The position numbers and the translations under genes are program-made. A stretch of 52,934 bases of DNA from the NCBI GenBank assembly GCA_025463005.1, contig JAOAPR010000100.1:1-52934 (forward strand). Reading direction: 5' to 3'. The first letter of the stretch is position 1; each line of letters begins with the position of its first letter. Source of the DNA: Bryobacterales bacterium (GTDB taxonomy: Bacteria; Acidobacteriota; Terriglobia; Bryobacterales; Bryobacteraceae). The notes beneath the pieces were generated by a model, which did not search any database, was not told the DNA's origin, and was given only the letters and a program-made list of their open reading frames with translations. Positions 26,471 through 34,133 of this stretch are shown here, piece after piece.

Positions 26471-26755
26471 CTACAGTGGTGCGTTGGCCAGTTCACTCAA
26501 CACATCGCCGTGACATGCTTCGGGGGCGCACCAGCATCCCAGCACTTTGCCTTTCAACTCCGGCAGACGCTTGAGCAATTCAGGATTTGACATCAGCCAT
26601 GCCCGGTACTTCGCGATCACCTCTTCGCGGGTTCCATCCTTTCCGATCACAAAAGGGTTGGCCCAAGCTGAAGCCTTCAATCCACTTCTGGGAACAGCTC
26701 TCCCGATGTAGACGTCGTACTTCTCTTTTTTGCAGTGAACAACCGAGCGGGACAT
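26471..26755 (-). CDS. DUF4326 family protein
   Basis: The 94-residue protein reads YDVYIGRAVPRSGLKASAWANPF near its start and GKVLGCWCAPEACHGDVLSEL near its end. These are the signature segments of DUF4326: a conserved WANPF and a Cys-rich CWCxPxxCHGD. The family is frequent in phages and mobile islands and has no known activity; the Cys and His suggest metal binding. The ATG directly follows the stop of the DUF5131 gene with no gap, so the pair is translationally coupled. Confidence 0.85.
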   Translation of the reverse strand: MSRSVVHCKKEKYDVYIGRAVPRSGLKASAWANPFVIGKDGTREEVIAKYRAWLMSNPELLKRLPELKGKVLGCWCAPEACHGDVLSELANAPL

Positions 26756-27478
26756 TTAAGGAACGACCACCAGCTCGGGCATCTGGTCCCATGTCCGGCC
26801 TTCCAACATCCGGCCCGTCTTCTTTTTCTGGACGCCGCCCCACTGCTTAAAGAAGAACGCGAGACCAGCGCTGGTGCATTGATCCCGGATATCGGTGACC
26901 CACGCCGGGTCCATGGGTCTTGCGCCAGGTCCCGATTCTCCGCCGACGATTGCCCAGTCGATCCCGCGCAGGTTCATATCCGGCAGCGGCCCGAGCAAGG
27001 GTTCCAGCGACAAAAACTTCACATGCGCGTTTGTTCGGCGAAGGCAATCAATCCGATCCAGGTACTTTGAGCTTTCAACGCTAACGCCCATCCAGATGTG
27101 CGGAGCCCACTCGAGTTTCGAGCTCAGCTCTTCCAGCCGTTCCGCGCGTTTCGTCAAGATCTGATATTGGTGCCAGTGGGCCTCGTTCATGACGGAGAAA
27201 ACCCGCTGGATGTACTCGAGCGGCACATCGTCGTGGAACAGATCGCTCATCGAGTTGACAAAAATCCGCTTCGGAGACTTCCACTCCGACGGCCGGATGA
27301 GCATTTGAGGCTGAAGGGTCAATTCGAACCCGTTCTTGTAATTGGGATTGTGTGCGGCTTTCAGGCGCTTCGCCATCCTCTCCGCATAGCAGTGTTTGCA
27401 ACCGGGACTGATCTTGTCGCAACCCGTCACCGGGTTCCAGGTCGCATCCGTCCATTCGATAGGTGAATTGTTCGCCAT
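26756..27478 (-). CDS. Phage Gp37/Gp68-like protein (DUF5131)
   Basis: The 240-residue protein begins with SPIEWTDATWNPVTGCDKISPGCKHCYAERMAKR, the signature of the family named after phage proteins Gp37/Gp68. Cys20, Cys27 and Cys30 form a three-cysteine set near the N-terminus that may hold an iron-sulfur cluster. Other conserved parts are KRIFVNSMSDLFHDDVP, WMGVSVE, FLSLEPLLGP, DWAIVGGESGPGARPM and FFFKQWGG. The architecture looks like a radical-SAM-like barrel, but the reaction is not known. It lies between tRNA-Leu and its partner DUF4326, a location where phage-derived genes often settle. Confidence 0.88.
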   Translation of the reverse strand: MANNSPIEWTDATWNPVTGCDKISPGCKHCYAERMAKRLKAAHNPNYKNGFELTLQPQMLIRPSEWKSPKRIFVNSMSDLFHDDVPLEYIQRVFSVMNEAHWHQYQILTKRAERLEELSSKLEWAPHIWMGVSVESSKYLDRIDCLRRTNAHVKFLSLEPLLGPLPDMNLRGIDWAIVGGESGPGARPMDPAWVTDIRDQCTSAGLAFFFKQWGGVQKKKTGRMLEGRTWDQMPELVVVP

Positions 27479-27526
27479 CTCAGAACCCTAAACGAGAATC
27501 ACAAGGGGAAGGAAGTATTTGAAAAG

Positions 27527-27613
27527 TGGTGCGGAGAGGGGGACTTGAACCCCCACGAGCTTGCGCCCGCTAGCACCTCAAGCTAGTGCGTCTGCCAATT
27601 CCGCCACCTCCGC
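27527..27613 (-). tRNA. tRNA-Leu(GAG)
   Basis: The 87-nt minus-strand sequence starts GCGGAGGTGGCGGAATTGG and ends with encoded CCA. The anticodon stem CTAGC/GCTAG encloses the seven-base loop TTGAGGT, giving anticodon GAG. A long variable arm (GGGCGCAAGCTC) and the T-arm GTTCAAGTCC are present, as expected for type II tRNA-Leu. The acceptor stem GCGGAG pairs with CTCCGC, with one G-T wobble below it. It lies just downstream of secG, the same order as secG-leuU in Escherichia coli. Confidence 0.97.
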
Positions 27614-27640
27614 AGGTGGATCAAACTCGCGATTCCAGCA

Positions 27641-28069
27641 CTACTTCTGCTGCGGCTGGGGCGCCGGCGTCGGCGACACCGGTGCGGGCACAGTTTGCGG
27701 TGCGCTCTGCGCTCCGCCATCCACTCCGGTTTGCACCGTGATCGGCACCGTGCCTCCCGGTTGCGGCTGCGCAGGAACCGGGCCCTTTTGCCCCGCTGCC
27801 GGGAGCGTTTTCTTGAGCAGATCCGGTGTCGCGCTTCCTCCGCGGGTCGCCAGGATCGAAAGTGTCAGCGACGTCAGCATGAACAGCACCGCCGAGATCG
27901 TGGTCGCCTTCGAAAGAACGGTCGCCGACCCGCGCGGTCCGAAAACGGTCTGCGATCCCATGCCGCCGAACGCTCCAGCCAAGTCGGCGGCCTTGCCGCT
28001 TTGCAGCAACACCACGACTACCAGGATCAGGCACACAATTACATGAACGACAGTGATAAGAATGACCAT
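27641..28069 (-). CDS. secG: SecG, protein translocase subunit
   Basis: SecG is the small third subunit of the SecYEG channel. The 142-residue protein has the two typical hydrophobic spans, about 1-21 (ILITVVHVIVCLILVVVVLLQ) and about 55-75 (TTISAVLFMLTSLTLSILA), with the conserved cytosolic loop LLQSGKAADLAGAFGGMGSQTVFGPRGS between them. A Pro/Gln-rich tail (95-142) is longer than in the 75-110 residue family norm. It precedes tRNA-Leu on the same strand by 27 nt. Confidence 0.93.
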   Translation of the reverse strand: MVILITVVHVIVCLILVVVVLLQSGKAADLAGAFGGMGSQTVFGPRGSATVLSKATTISAVLFMLTSLTLSILATRGGSATPDLLKKTLPAAGQKGPVPAQPQPGGTVPITVQTGVDGGAQSAPQTVPAPVSPTPAPQPQQK

Positions 28070-28108
28070 ACGGCTACCCGAGGGGCTATAAATATGCTAA
28101 CACGCCCC

Positions 28109-29278
28109 CTACTTATACGCCGCGATCCCCGTCACCCTCTCCCCGATCACCAGCGCGTGAATATGGTCTGTTCCTTCGTAAGTCTTCACTGTCTCCAGAT
28201 TGCACATGTGCCGCATGATCGGGTATTCGTCCATGATTCCATTGGCTCCCAGGAGATCGCGTGACGTGCGGGCGCATTCGAGCGCCATCTCCGCGTTGTT
28301 CCGCTTGAGCATCGAGATGTGCGCCGCCTCGGCCTGGCCCTGATCTTTTAACTTACCTACTTGCAAAGCCAGCAATTGCGCCTTGGTGATCTCGGTGATC
28401 ATATCCGCCAGCTTGGCCTGAACCAACTGGTGTGAAGCGATCGGCCTCTGGTCGAATTGTTTGCGCGAGATCGAATACGACCGCGCTGTTTCGTAACAAT
28501 CCATCGCCGCGCCGATCACCCCCCATCCGATCCCGTAGCGGGCTTGAGTCAGACAGCTCAACGCAGCTTTGAGCCCTTTCGCGCCCGGCAATACGGCGCT
28601 TTCGGGGACCTGGCAGTCGTCCAGCTTCAGACTGGAGGTAACCGACGCCCGCATCGACAGCTTCCCGTGAATATCTGACGTGGTGAATCCGGGCATGCCC
28701 CGCTCCACCAGGAACGCGCGGATCCCATCCTCGGCGCGGGCCCATACCACTGCGACGTCCGCCACCGAACCATTTGTAATCCACGTCTTTTCACCCGAGA
28801 GGACCCAGCCGCCGCCTTCGCGCCGGGCTCGCGTCAGCATCCCAGCGGGATTCGACCCGAACCCCGGCTCGGTCAGCCCGAAGCAGCCGATCGCCTCACC
28901 CGACTGCAATCGCGGAAGCCAGCGCTGCTTCTGCTCCGCGCTGCCGAACGTGAGGATGGGGTACATCACCAGCGCGCCCTGCACGCTCACGAAGCTGCGC
29001 AGTCCGGAATCGCCGCGCTCCAGCTCCTGCATGATCAATCCGTATTCCACGTTGTTCATGCCGGCGCAGCCGTAACCCTCAAGATTGGCGCCCAAGAATC
29101 CGAGGCCCGCCATTTCGGGGATCAGCTCTTTAGGAAACCGCGCGTCGCGATAACAGTCGCGGATCAGTGGAATTACTCGGTCATCCACGAAGCGCCGCGC
29201 GGTATCGCGGACTAACAGTTCCTGCTGGCTGAAGAGGGAATCGATCCGCAGGTAATCCACGCCGGGGAAACGGGCCAT
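28109..29278 (-). CDS. Acyl-CoA dehydrogenase, glutaryl-CoA dehydrogenase type
   Basis: The 389-residue protein follows the family fold: N-terminal helices, GCFGLTEPGFGSNPAGM and WVLSGEKTWITNGSVADVAVVWARA as the flavin-binding middle strands, and the C-terminal helical domain with RKQFDQRPIASHQLVQ. The likely catalytic base is Glu368 in YEGTDHIHALVIG, matching the TYEGTHDIHALILGR region of glutaryl-CoA dehydrogenases. These oxidise and decarboxylate glutaryl-CoA to crotonyl-CoA with FAD. Neighbours do not include an electron-transfer flavoprotein gene. A REP-like element lies just upstream. Confidence 0.85.
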   Translation of the reverse strand: MARFPGVDYLRIDSLFSQQELLVRDTARRFVDDRVIPLIRDCYRDARFPKELIPEMAGLGFLGANLEGYGCAGMNNVEYGLIMQELERGDSGLRSFVSVQGALVMYPILTFGSAEQKQRWLPRLQSGEAIGCFGLTEPGFGSNPAGMLTRARREGGGWVLSGEKTWITNGSVADVAVVWARAEDGIRAFLVERGMPGFTTSDIHGKLSMRASVTSSLKLDDCQVPESAVLPGAKGLKAALSCLTQARYGIGWGVIGAAMDCYETARSYSISRKQFDQRPIASHQLVQAKLADMITEITKAQLLALQVGKLKDQGQAEAAHISMLKRNNAEMALECARTSRDLLGANGIMDEYPIMRHMCNLETVKTYEGTDHIHALVIGERVTGIAAYK

Positions 29279-29304
29279 AGCAGGTCATTTTACCCCGGCG
29301 TGCA

Positions 29305-29378
29305 GGGACTGCCTCCGATTTCGAAGAACGATTCCTGCGCCATCCGCAAAAGCTCGCCGAAATCGGCTGGCTGTCCCC
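29305..29378. repeat. REP-like inverted repeat A
   Basis: The left arm GGGACTGCCTCCGATTTCG (29305-29323) and right arm CGAAATCGGCTGGCTGTCC... (29358-29378, ending CCCC) are imperfect inverted copies around a 34-nt middle. The same ends occur in copies B and C. It fills most of the 110-nt gap between the DUF4097 stop and the acyl-CoA dehydrogenase start. Confidence 0.8.
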
Positions 29379-29388
29379 GGTTTCCAGC

Positions 29389-30240
29389 CTACTTTTTGTG
29401 AATCAGGATTCGTCCGTTGAACGTGGTGAACTGCATCTCCGGGCCGCCGCCGTTGATGGTGCCGGTCTGCGCTCCGTCCACGCGAACACGGCGCCTGGAC
29501 TTTCCGTTCTTGGCTTTCTCTTCTTGCACAACCGGCGGGGCGTTGGCCTCCATCTTCACGTCGAAATCCGTAAAGATGTCGCCGAAGTCGGTCCGCATTT
29601 TGAAACGTGCCTTGGTATCGGCAGGCAGCGTCACGTCGACGTCGCCATTGAAGGTAGAAAAGCTCATGCTCTTGTCCGGTGGAACCCGATTCAGCGACAC
29701 GGTGATTTTTCCGTTCATGGAGTGCGCCACAACCGATCCGGAAGCATTGTTAATGGTCACCTGCCCGTTGAAGTTTTCGGCCTCAATGTCGCCCGCTATA
29801 TTCTCGACAACCATATTGCCGCCAAACATCGTCTTCACATTCACCGAGGTTTGCGCCGGCACCTGGATCACCATGTCGCGAGCCGTGCCGCCGAAGATGC
29901 CCCCGCTGTTCACACGAACCACGTTGTTCTCCTCCGTGACATCCATTCCGCGCGACCCGCCGATACGATGCATGCCTTCGGGCGGCTCATTACGCGCGGC
30001 CCGATTCGTCAGTTTGTTGGCGCCCGGAATTTCCCGTCCCGTGTATTCGATAATGGCGTCCTGGCCCTCGTAACCGCGGACGGTCACGCTCCCTGTGCCG
30101 CCTTCCACCACCAGTTTCCGCGGCATGGACGGGTCGCGGAACGGCATCGTGATCTGTTGCCGTCCTTCTTGCGCCCCGAGCTGCGCTATCGCTAGCGTAG
30201 CCAGTCCCATCCCCATTACGAATCTGCGAATCATGTTCAT
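29389..30240 (-). CDS. DUF4097-type secreted beta-repeat protein
   Basis: The start is ATG 30240, which overlaps the stop of the anti-sigma gene by 4 nt (ATGA); 283 residues. A signal peptide (MNMIRRFVMGMGLATLAIAQLGAQ) is followed by short repeating beta strands with small residues and Asn/Gly turns, such as VVENIAGDIEAENFNGQVTI, VVAHSMNGKITVSL and SFSTFNGDVDVTLPADT, the right-handed helix pattern of DUF4097. RTDFGDIFTDFDV near 218 is the typical late strand. Such proteins are often encoded with ECF sigma/anti-sigma pairs. The function is unknown. Confidence 0.85.
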   Translation of the reverse strand: MNMIRRFVMGMGLATLAIAQLGAQEGRQQITMPFRDPSMPRKLVVEGGTGSVTVRGYEGQDAIIEYTGREIPGANKLTNRAARNEPPEGMHRIGGSRGMDVTEENNVVRVNSGGIFGGTARDMVIQVPAQTSVNVKTMFGGNMVVENIAGDIEAENFNGQVTINNASGSVVAHSMNGKITVSLNRVPPDKSMSFSTFNGDVDVTLPADTKARFKMRTDFGDIFTDFDVKMEANAPPVVQEEKAKNGKSRRRVRVDGAQTGTINGGGPEMQFTTFNGRILIHKK

Positions 30241-31034
30241 TGCATCCTTTCGAGCGCCCACTCAGCCCGCTTCCGGACTCCCGAATCGATGTCGGGATCG
30301 GAAACCAGCCGCCGCAATTCCGGCGCTGCGTTCCTTTCTTTCAATTCCGCCAAAAAATCGATGAGCGCGACTTGTACGATCGGCACCGTTTGCTTCGGCA
30401 ACGCCTGGACGACTGCATTTCTCGCCGCCAGATGCGTGGCCGGGCTGCCCGTAAAAGGACGCAGCGCGTCCACGGCTGCCAGCCGCACGTTCACGTTCGG
30501 ATCGTGATTCACCGCAGTCACCAGCGCGTTCAAGACCTCTTTGTCCGAAGGCTCCACTTGATACGACCAGCTCACGCCTCTCAACCGTTCGCTCGCCGAC
30601 TGCTGCTGCAACAACGACAACGCCACCAACTGCCGCATGTTGGCCACCTCCTCCCTAAGCTGCGATACTTCTCCGGGCGGCTGTCCGCCCCCGCGCACCC
30701 CGTATCCAATACCCATTCCGATCGCCAACACTGCGGCTGCGGCCGCAATTTGCCACACCGGTTTCCTCCACCAGGGCTCGCCCTTGCGTGTTTCGACCGA
30801 TGCCAGCCCTTGCCGGTAGGCGCCCAGCATCTCGTAAAACCGCTCGCGGACCTTGCCGCTCGGCTCCTCAACTGGCAACAGATCGAGGCTTTGCCACAGC
30901 GCGCCGATGCGGGACACCTCGCTCCTGCACGCCTCGCACGAAGCCAAGTGCTCCGAGAACTCTTTTTGCTCGGCCTCACCCAGCGCAAGGCTCCAATACT
31001 CCGTCATCCGGGTTTTGGCTTGGTCGCATGTCAT
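30237..31034 (-). CDS. Membrane anti-sigma factor with zinc-finger and periplasmic HEAT repeats
   Basis: The 265-residue protein starts MTCDQAKTRM and has His29, Cys33 and Cys36 in EHLASCEAC, the HxxxCxxC zinc finger of anti-sigma factors (zf-HC2). A membrane span lies at about 93-113 (VWQIAAAAAVLAIGMGIGYGV). The outside part (about 115-265) has an REEVANMRQLVALSL helix, then HEAT-like pairs (PNVNVRLAAVDALRPFT, IVQVALIDFLAELKERNAAPELRRLV, SGVRKRAEWALERM). It holds the ECF sigma factor at the membrane. The start overlaps the sigma stop by 4 nt and its stop overlaps DUF4097 by 4 nt, so the three genes are one coupled operon. Confidence 0.9.
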   Translation of the reverse strand: MTCDQAKTRMTEYWSLALGEAEQKEFSEHLASCEACRSEVSRIGALWQSLDLLPVEEPSGKVRERFYEMLGAYRQGLASVETRKGEPWWRKPVWQIAAAAAVLAIGMGIGYGVRGGGQPPGEVSQLREEVANMRQLVALSLLQQQSASERLRGVSWSYQVEPSDKEVLNALVTAVNHDPNVNVRLAAVDALRPFTGSPATHLAARNAVVQALPKQTVPIVQVALIDFLAELKERNAAPELRRLVSDPDIDSGVRKRAEWALERMQ

Positions 31035-31591
31035 GAAACTTTTTCCCTCTCCAGCGCGAAATAGATCTGCTCTAGCGCGCGGATCGCCCGATACACGCGC
31101 ACCTTCACGGTCGCCACTTCGCAGCCCAGCACGGCCGCGATGTCGTCATACTTCATTCCCTGGAACCGGCTCAGCACCAGGATTTCGCGCTTGTCCTCGG
31201 GAAGCCGATCGAGCGCCCGGCGCAACAACGCCAGATCCTGGCCGCGCGATGCGCTTTCTTCCGGCCCGGGCGAGGCCGAAACCAGCTCAGCGCGTCGATC
31301 TGCGAACGTCTCGATATCCACTACTTCCGTCCTCCGCTTGCGCAGCCGATCTACGCCGGCATTCCTGGCGATCTGGTACATCCACGACGTGAACGATTGC
31401 GCCGGGTTGTAGCTGGTCCGATACCGCAACATCCGAAAGAACACGTCCTGCACCAGGTCCTCCGCCGTTTCCCGATCACGGTTCATCGATACGAAGTAAC
31501 GGAACAAGGGGCGGTGGTAGCGTTCGAATAGCACGGCAAGCTGAGCCACCTGGCCAGCGCTCACCTGCTCCATCACCGCGTTATCTGTCAT
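31031..31591 (-). CDS. ECF sigma factor (RpoE-like)
   Basis: From ATG 31591 there are 186 residues; a TTG at 31612 would add 7. Region 2 has LFERYHRPLFRYF and DRETAEDLVQDVFFRMLRYRTSYNP, with the acidic residues that bind RNA polymerase, and SFTSWMYQIARNAGVDRLRKR. Region 4 has LDRLPEDKREILVLSRFQGMKYDDIAAVLG and VATVKVRVYRAIRAL, the DNA-reading helix. It is released when the downstream anti-sigma factor loses its grip. Operons of this kind usually control their own expression, so a promoter of its own type should lie in the 96 nt before the gene. Confidence 0.92.
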   Translation of the reverse strand: MTDNAVMEQVSAGQVAQLAVLFERYHRPLFRYFVSMNRDRETAEDLVQDVFFRMLRYRTSYNPAQSFTSWMYQIARNAGVDRLRKRRTEVVDIETFADRRAELVSASPGPEESASRGQDLALLRRALDRLPEDKREILVLSRFQGMKYDDIAAVLGCEVATVKVRVYRAIRALEQIYFALEREKVS

Positions 31592-31687
31592 GTTCACGGT
31601 TACATACGACAATACTCGCGAAGCCGGGAAAGGTTACGGCGTCACATCCGTCTCACAAAGGGTACTTGCTACCATGGACCGACGAGC

Positions 31688-32650
31688 ATGATCTGGGCCT
31701 TGCCGCTATTCTGGCTGGCCTGCGCAACGGCGGGATATGTCTATGCCCTGCAACGAGGCATCCCCTCTTCCGTGGTGCTGGCCGCACTTCCCGCGTTTCT
31801 ATTGGAAGCGACGCTGTTCCTCACCCTGGGGGTCGAAAGCTGGCGGAAGCGCCTTGAGAGGGTGCGGCCTGCGGGTGTGGCCGCGCTTCTGGTTTTAGCT
31901 GCAATAGCCCCCTACTGTGTGGCGTCCGTGGCGTTGGGATCGTTCCGCTGGCAAGCGCTGGCCGGGATCGGGCTCCTGGCGGGGCTGGTGGCTTTCTGGT
32001 ATGTCGTACTGCCGCAAAAACCGGCGGCGGATGTGCTCCTGCTCGCGCTGATGGCTGCGGTGGTTCTGACCAAGGTTTTCGCGTCGCTGTACGTTCGTCC
32101 TGACCCGCGGCTGCCGCTCGAGGTGCTGGGGCAGGCCATGTGGATACGGACCGGCGCCTTCGCGCTATTAAGCGTCCGCCGGGTACAAGGGGTCGGGTTC
32201 GGATTCTGGCCCTCGCCGCGCGAATGGAAAATCGGCGCGGTGTTCTTCCTCTTGATGCTGCCAGTCGTGGCAGCACTGGCCTGGTGGATCGGATTCGGCA
32301 AGTTCCATCCGCCCGCCGCCTCCTGGATCAGGACCCCGATTATTGTCGTGCTGTACTTTTTTGGCGGGCTGTGGGTTCTGGCGCTGGGCGAGGAGTTTTT
32401 CTTCCGCGGGCTGCTCCAGCAATGGATGAGCGGATGGCTGCGCAACGAATGGGCCGGACTGATCGCGACCGCGGTGCTGTTCGGAGCGGTGCACCTGCCC
32501 TATGGATCGTTCCCCAACTGGCGTTTCGCGCTGCTTGCAGCGGTGGCCGGCGTCTTCTACGGCTTGGCTTTCCGCCAGGCCAGCAGCATCCGGGCTTCAA
32601 TGGTGACGCACGCCTTAACGTTCACCACCCTGCGGGTCTTCTTTTCTTAG
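31688..32650 (+). CDS. CPBP-family intramembrane glutamic endopeptidase
   Basis: The 320-residue polytopic protein has about eight hydrophobic segments. The C-terminal CAAX/CPBP core has the three motifs in order: Glu235-Glu236 and Arg240 in GEEFFFRGLLQQW, His269 in FGAVHLPYG, and His308 in MVTHALTFT. Members cleave peptides in the membrane, as in Rce1 or Abi proteins. It starts at ATG 31688, divergent from the ECF sigma gene, 96 nt away. Its substrate is not indicated by neighbours. Confidence 0.9.
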   Translation: MIWALPLFWLACATAGYVYALQRGIPSSVVLAALPAFLLEATLFLTLGVESWRKRLERVRPAGVAALLVLAAIAPYCVASVALGSFRWQALAGIGLLAGLVAFWYVVLPQKPAADVLLLALMAAVVLTKVFASLYVRPDPRLPLEVLGQAMWIRTGAFALLSVRRVQGVGFGFWPSPREWKIGAVFFLLMLPVVAALAWWIGFGKFHPPAASWIRTPIIVVLYFFGGLWVLALGEEFFFRGLLQQWMSGWLRNEWAGLIATAVLFGAVHLPYGSFPNWRFALLAAVAGVFYGLAFRQASSIRASMVTHALTFTTLRVFFS

Positions 32651-32675
32651 CGTTTATTCGCGTTTATTTGCGGCT

Positions 32676-33698
32676 CTATTTGTGATCCGCGGCGTAGTGC
32701 TGGGCGAGAAGGTCCAGCCCGAAATCGCCATTGAAATCGCGCCATACGGAATGGATATGGTTGTTCCCGTTCTGCGTGCTGTCGTATTCGATCAGGAACG
32801 CCGCAGTCTGAACCCTGTAATAGTGCGGATCACCTTTGTTCACCCCGCCCAACCATGCGAAGTATAGGCTGCTCTGATTCTTGCGGAACTGGTCCATACG
32901 GAAATCCGCGATCACGGGCGGAAAGTTGGTCGCGTATTCGGCCACCAGGGCCTCCAGGATTTCCTTTTGCTTGGCGTTGAGTTGCGAATATGAAATGCCG
33001 TTCGGCTGGCCCGCAAGCGCTGCCTTCCGTGAGTCGTCGGTAATGATCTCGCGCGGCGCGGTTGTGCTCACAATGCCGATCTTTCGCTGCTCCGTACTCA
33101 GCGACTGCACCAATTCCCGCGCGATATCTTCCTCGCGTTTCAGCGCGCGCAGGCCCGCTCGCGGCCCATCTTTCACTTCAGCCGGATTGGCGCCGAAGAA
33201 GTTCGGGCTGGACGCGATCCTTCCGTTCACGATGGTGAAGTTCATCGCTACGTGGTGGCCTTCGAAACGAAACCCCCAGGTGCCCTTCTCAGAAGGTTCG
33301 CCGAAGATCGACACGAAGTATTTCTCTGGATCGCGCTCCTGAGCTTTGCCCTGCTCGATGTCCTTCAAGACCTGTTCCAGGCTCATGATCGTATGCGCCT
33401 TGATTACGCCCTGGTTGGACAGCGCCGATGAAAGCAACGCCTCGGCCAGATGCTTCTGGGGCGGCGTCATTTCGCGCAGTGCGACGCCTTTGCGGTTTTC
33501 GAGAGGAATGAAATGCCAGTTTAACCTCTCGTCATCGGTGAACGGAATCATGGTCTTCGCCCGTAGCTGCGGCGTCAGCGAATTCAGATATGCATGCGCC
33601 GCGTCCGACATGAGGGCGGGGGTGTTAATACGCTCGTAGGCCGCCGTCAGCAGTCCGAGCGCGAAAACGATCAGCAGAAGACGCTTCCAGTGCTTCAT
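32676..33698 (-). CDS. DUF3500 family protein, secreted
   Basis: From ATG 33698 (340 residues) the protein has a signal anchor (HWKRLLLIVFALGLLTAAYE). Conserved parts are DERLNWHFIPLENRKGVALREMT, EPSEKGTWGFRFEGHHVAMNFTIVNGRI and PNFFGANPA, and at the end SSLYFAWLGGVNKGDPHYYRVQTAAFLIEYDSTQNGNNHIHSVWRDFNGDFG. This is the DUF3500 pattern: a His-rich beta fold of unknown use, possibly metal-binding through GHH and HIHSV. A longer frame to 34043 is not credible. It is convergent with the CPBP gene. Confidence 0.85.
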   Translation of the reverse strand: MKHWKRLLLIVFALGLLTAAYERINTPALMSDAAHAYLNSLTPQLRAKTMIPFTDDERLNWHFIPLENRKGVALREMTPPQKHLAEALLSSALSNQGVIKAHTIMSLEQVLKDIEQGKAQERDPEKYFVSIFGEPSEKGTWGFRFEGHHVAMNFTIVNGRIASSPNFFGANPAEVKDGPRAGLRALKREEDIARELVQSLSTEQRKIGIVSTTAPREIITDDSRKAALAGQPNGISYSQLNAKQKEILEALVAEYATNFPPVIADFRMDQFRKNQSSLYFAWLGGVNKGDPHYYRVQTAAFLIEYDSTQNGNNHIHSVWRDFNGDFGLDLLAQHYAADHK

Positions 33699-33785
33699 AG
33701 CTATGCGCAGTCTATCAAAACTGGTGGAAACCGGCGTGCTAAACAGAAACTGTGGGGTGACTCCCGCAGGAGGTCGAGAGAGAAT

Positions 33786-34133
33786 ATGGCCGGAAACGAA
33801 ATGTTGGAGAAACTCAGTGAATCCCTGGGTTCCAAGGCAACCGTAAAATCGGTTTTTGGCGATCCAATTCGGGTCGGCGACAAGACGGTAATCCCGGTGG
33901 CAAAGGTCGCTTATGGGTTCGGCGGGGGATTTGGCGCAGGTCCCACCAAGAACGGCAACCCCAAGGGTGAAGGTGGCGCTGGTGGAGGAGGTGTTCGAGC
34001 GTATCCCGCCGGAGCTCTCGAAATTACGCCCAAGAGCACGCAATTCATCCCGTTCACAAATCTACGGTGGCTCCTGACCGCTTTCAGCTTGGGGGCTTTC
34101 GCAGCTACGCTGATGTTTCGGCGCCGGCGCTGA
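33786..34133 (+). CDS. GerW/YtfJ-family protein with C-terminal membrane anchor
   Basis: The 115-residue protein has the GerW core: MLEKLSESLGSKATVKSVFGDPIRVGDKTVIPVAKVAYGFGGGFGAG, then a Gly-rich loop and GGGGVRAYPAGALEITP. The family was named from sporulation and germination in Bacillus but is widespread in bacteria that do not sporulate. After TKSTQFIPF there is a hydrophobic span (WLLTAFSLGAFAATLMF) and a terminal RRRR, so this member is probably membrane-anchored with its tail inside. Its function is unknown. Its stop is adjacent to that of the convergent isomerase gene. Confidence 0.85.
   Translation: MAGNEMLEKLSESLGSKATVKSVFGDPIRVGDKTVIPVAKVAYGFGGGFGAGPTKNGNPKGEGGAGGGGVRAYPAGALEITPKSTQFIPFTNLRWLLTAFSLGAFAATLMFRRRR

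Noticed and set aside
33699-34043. N-terminal extension of the DUF3500 protein
   Set aside because: It overlaps the well-supported GerW-like gene on the other strand, and the signal anchor begins at ATG 33698.
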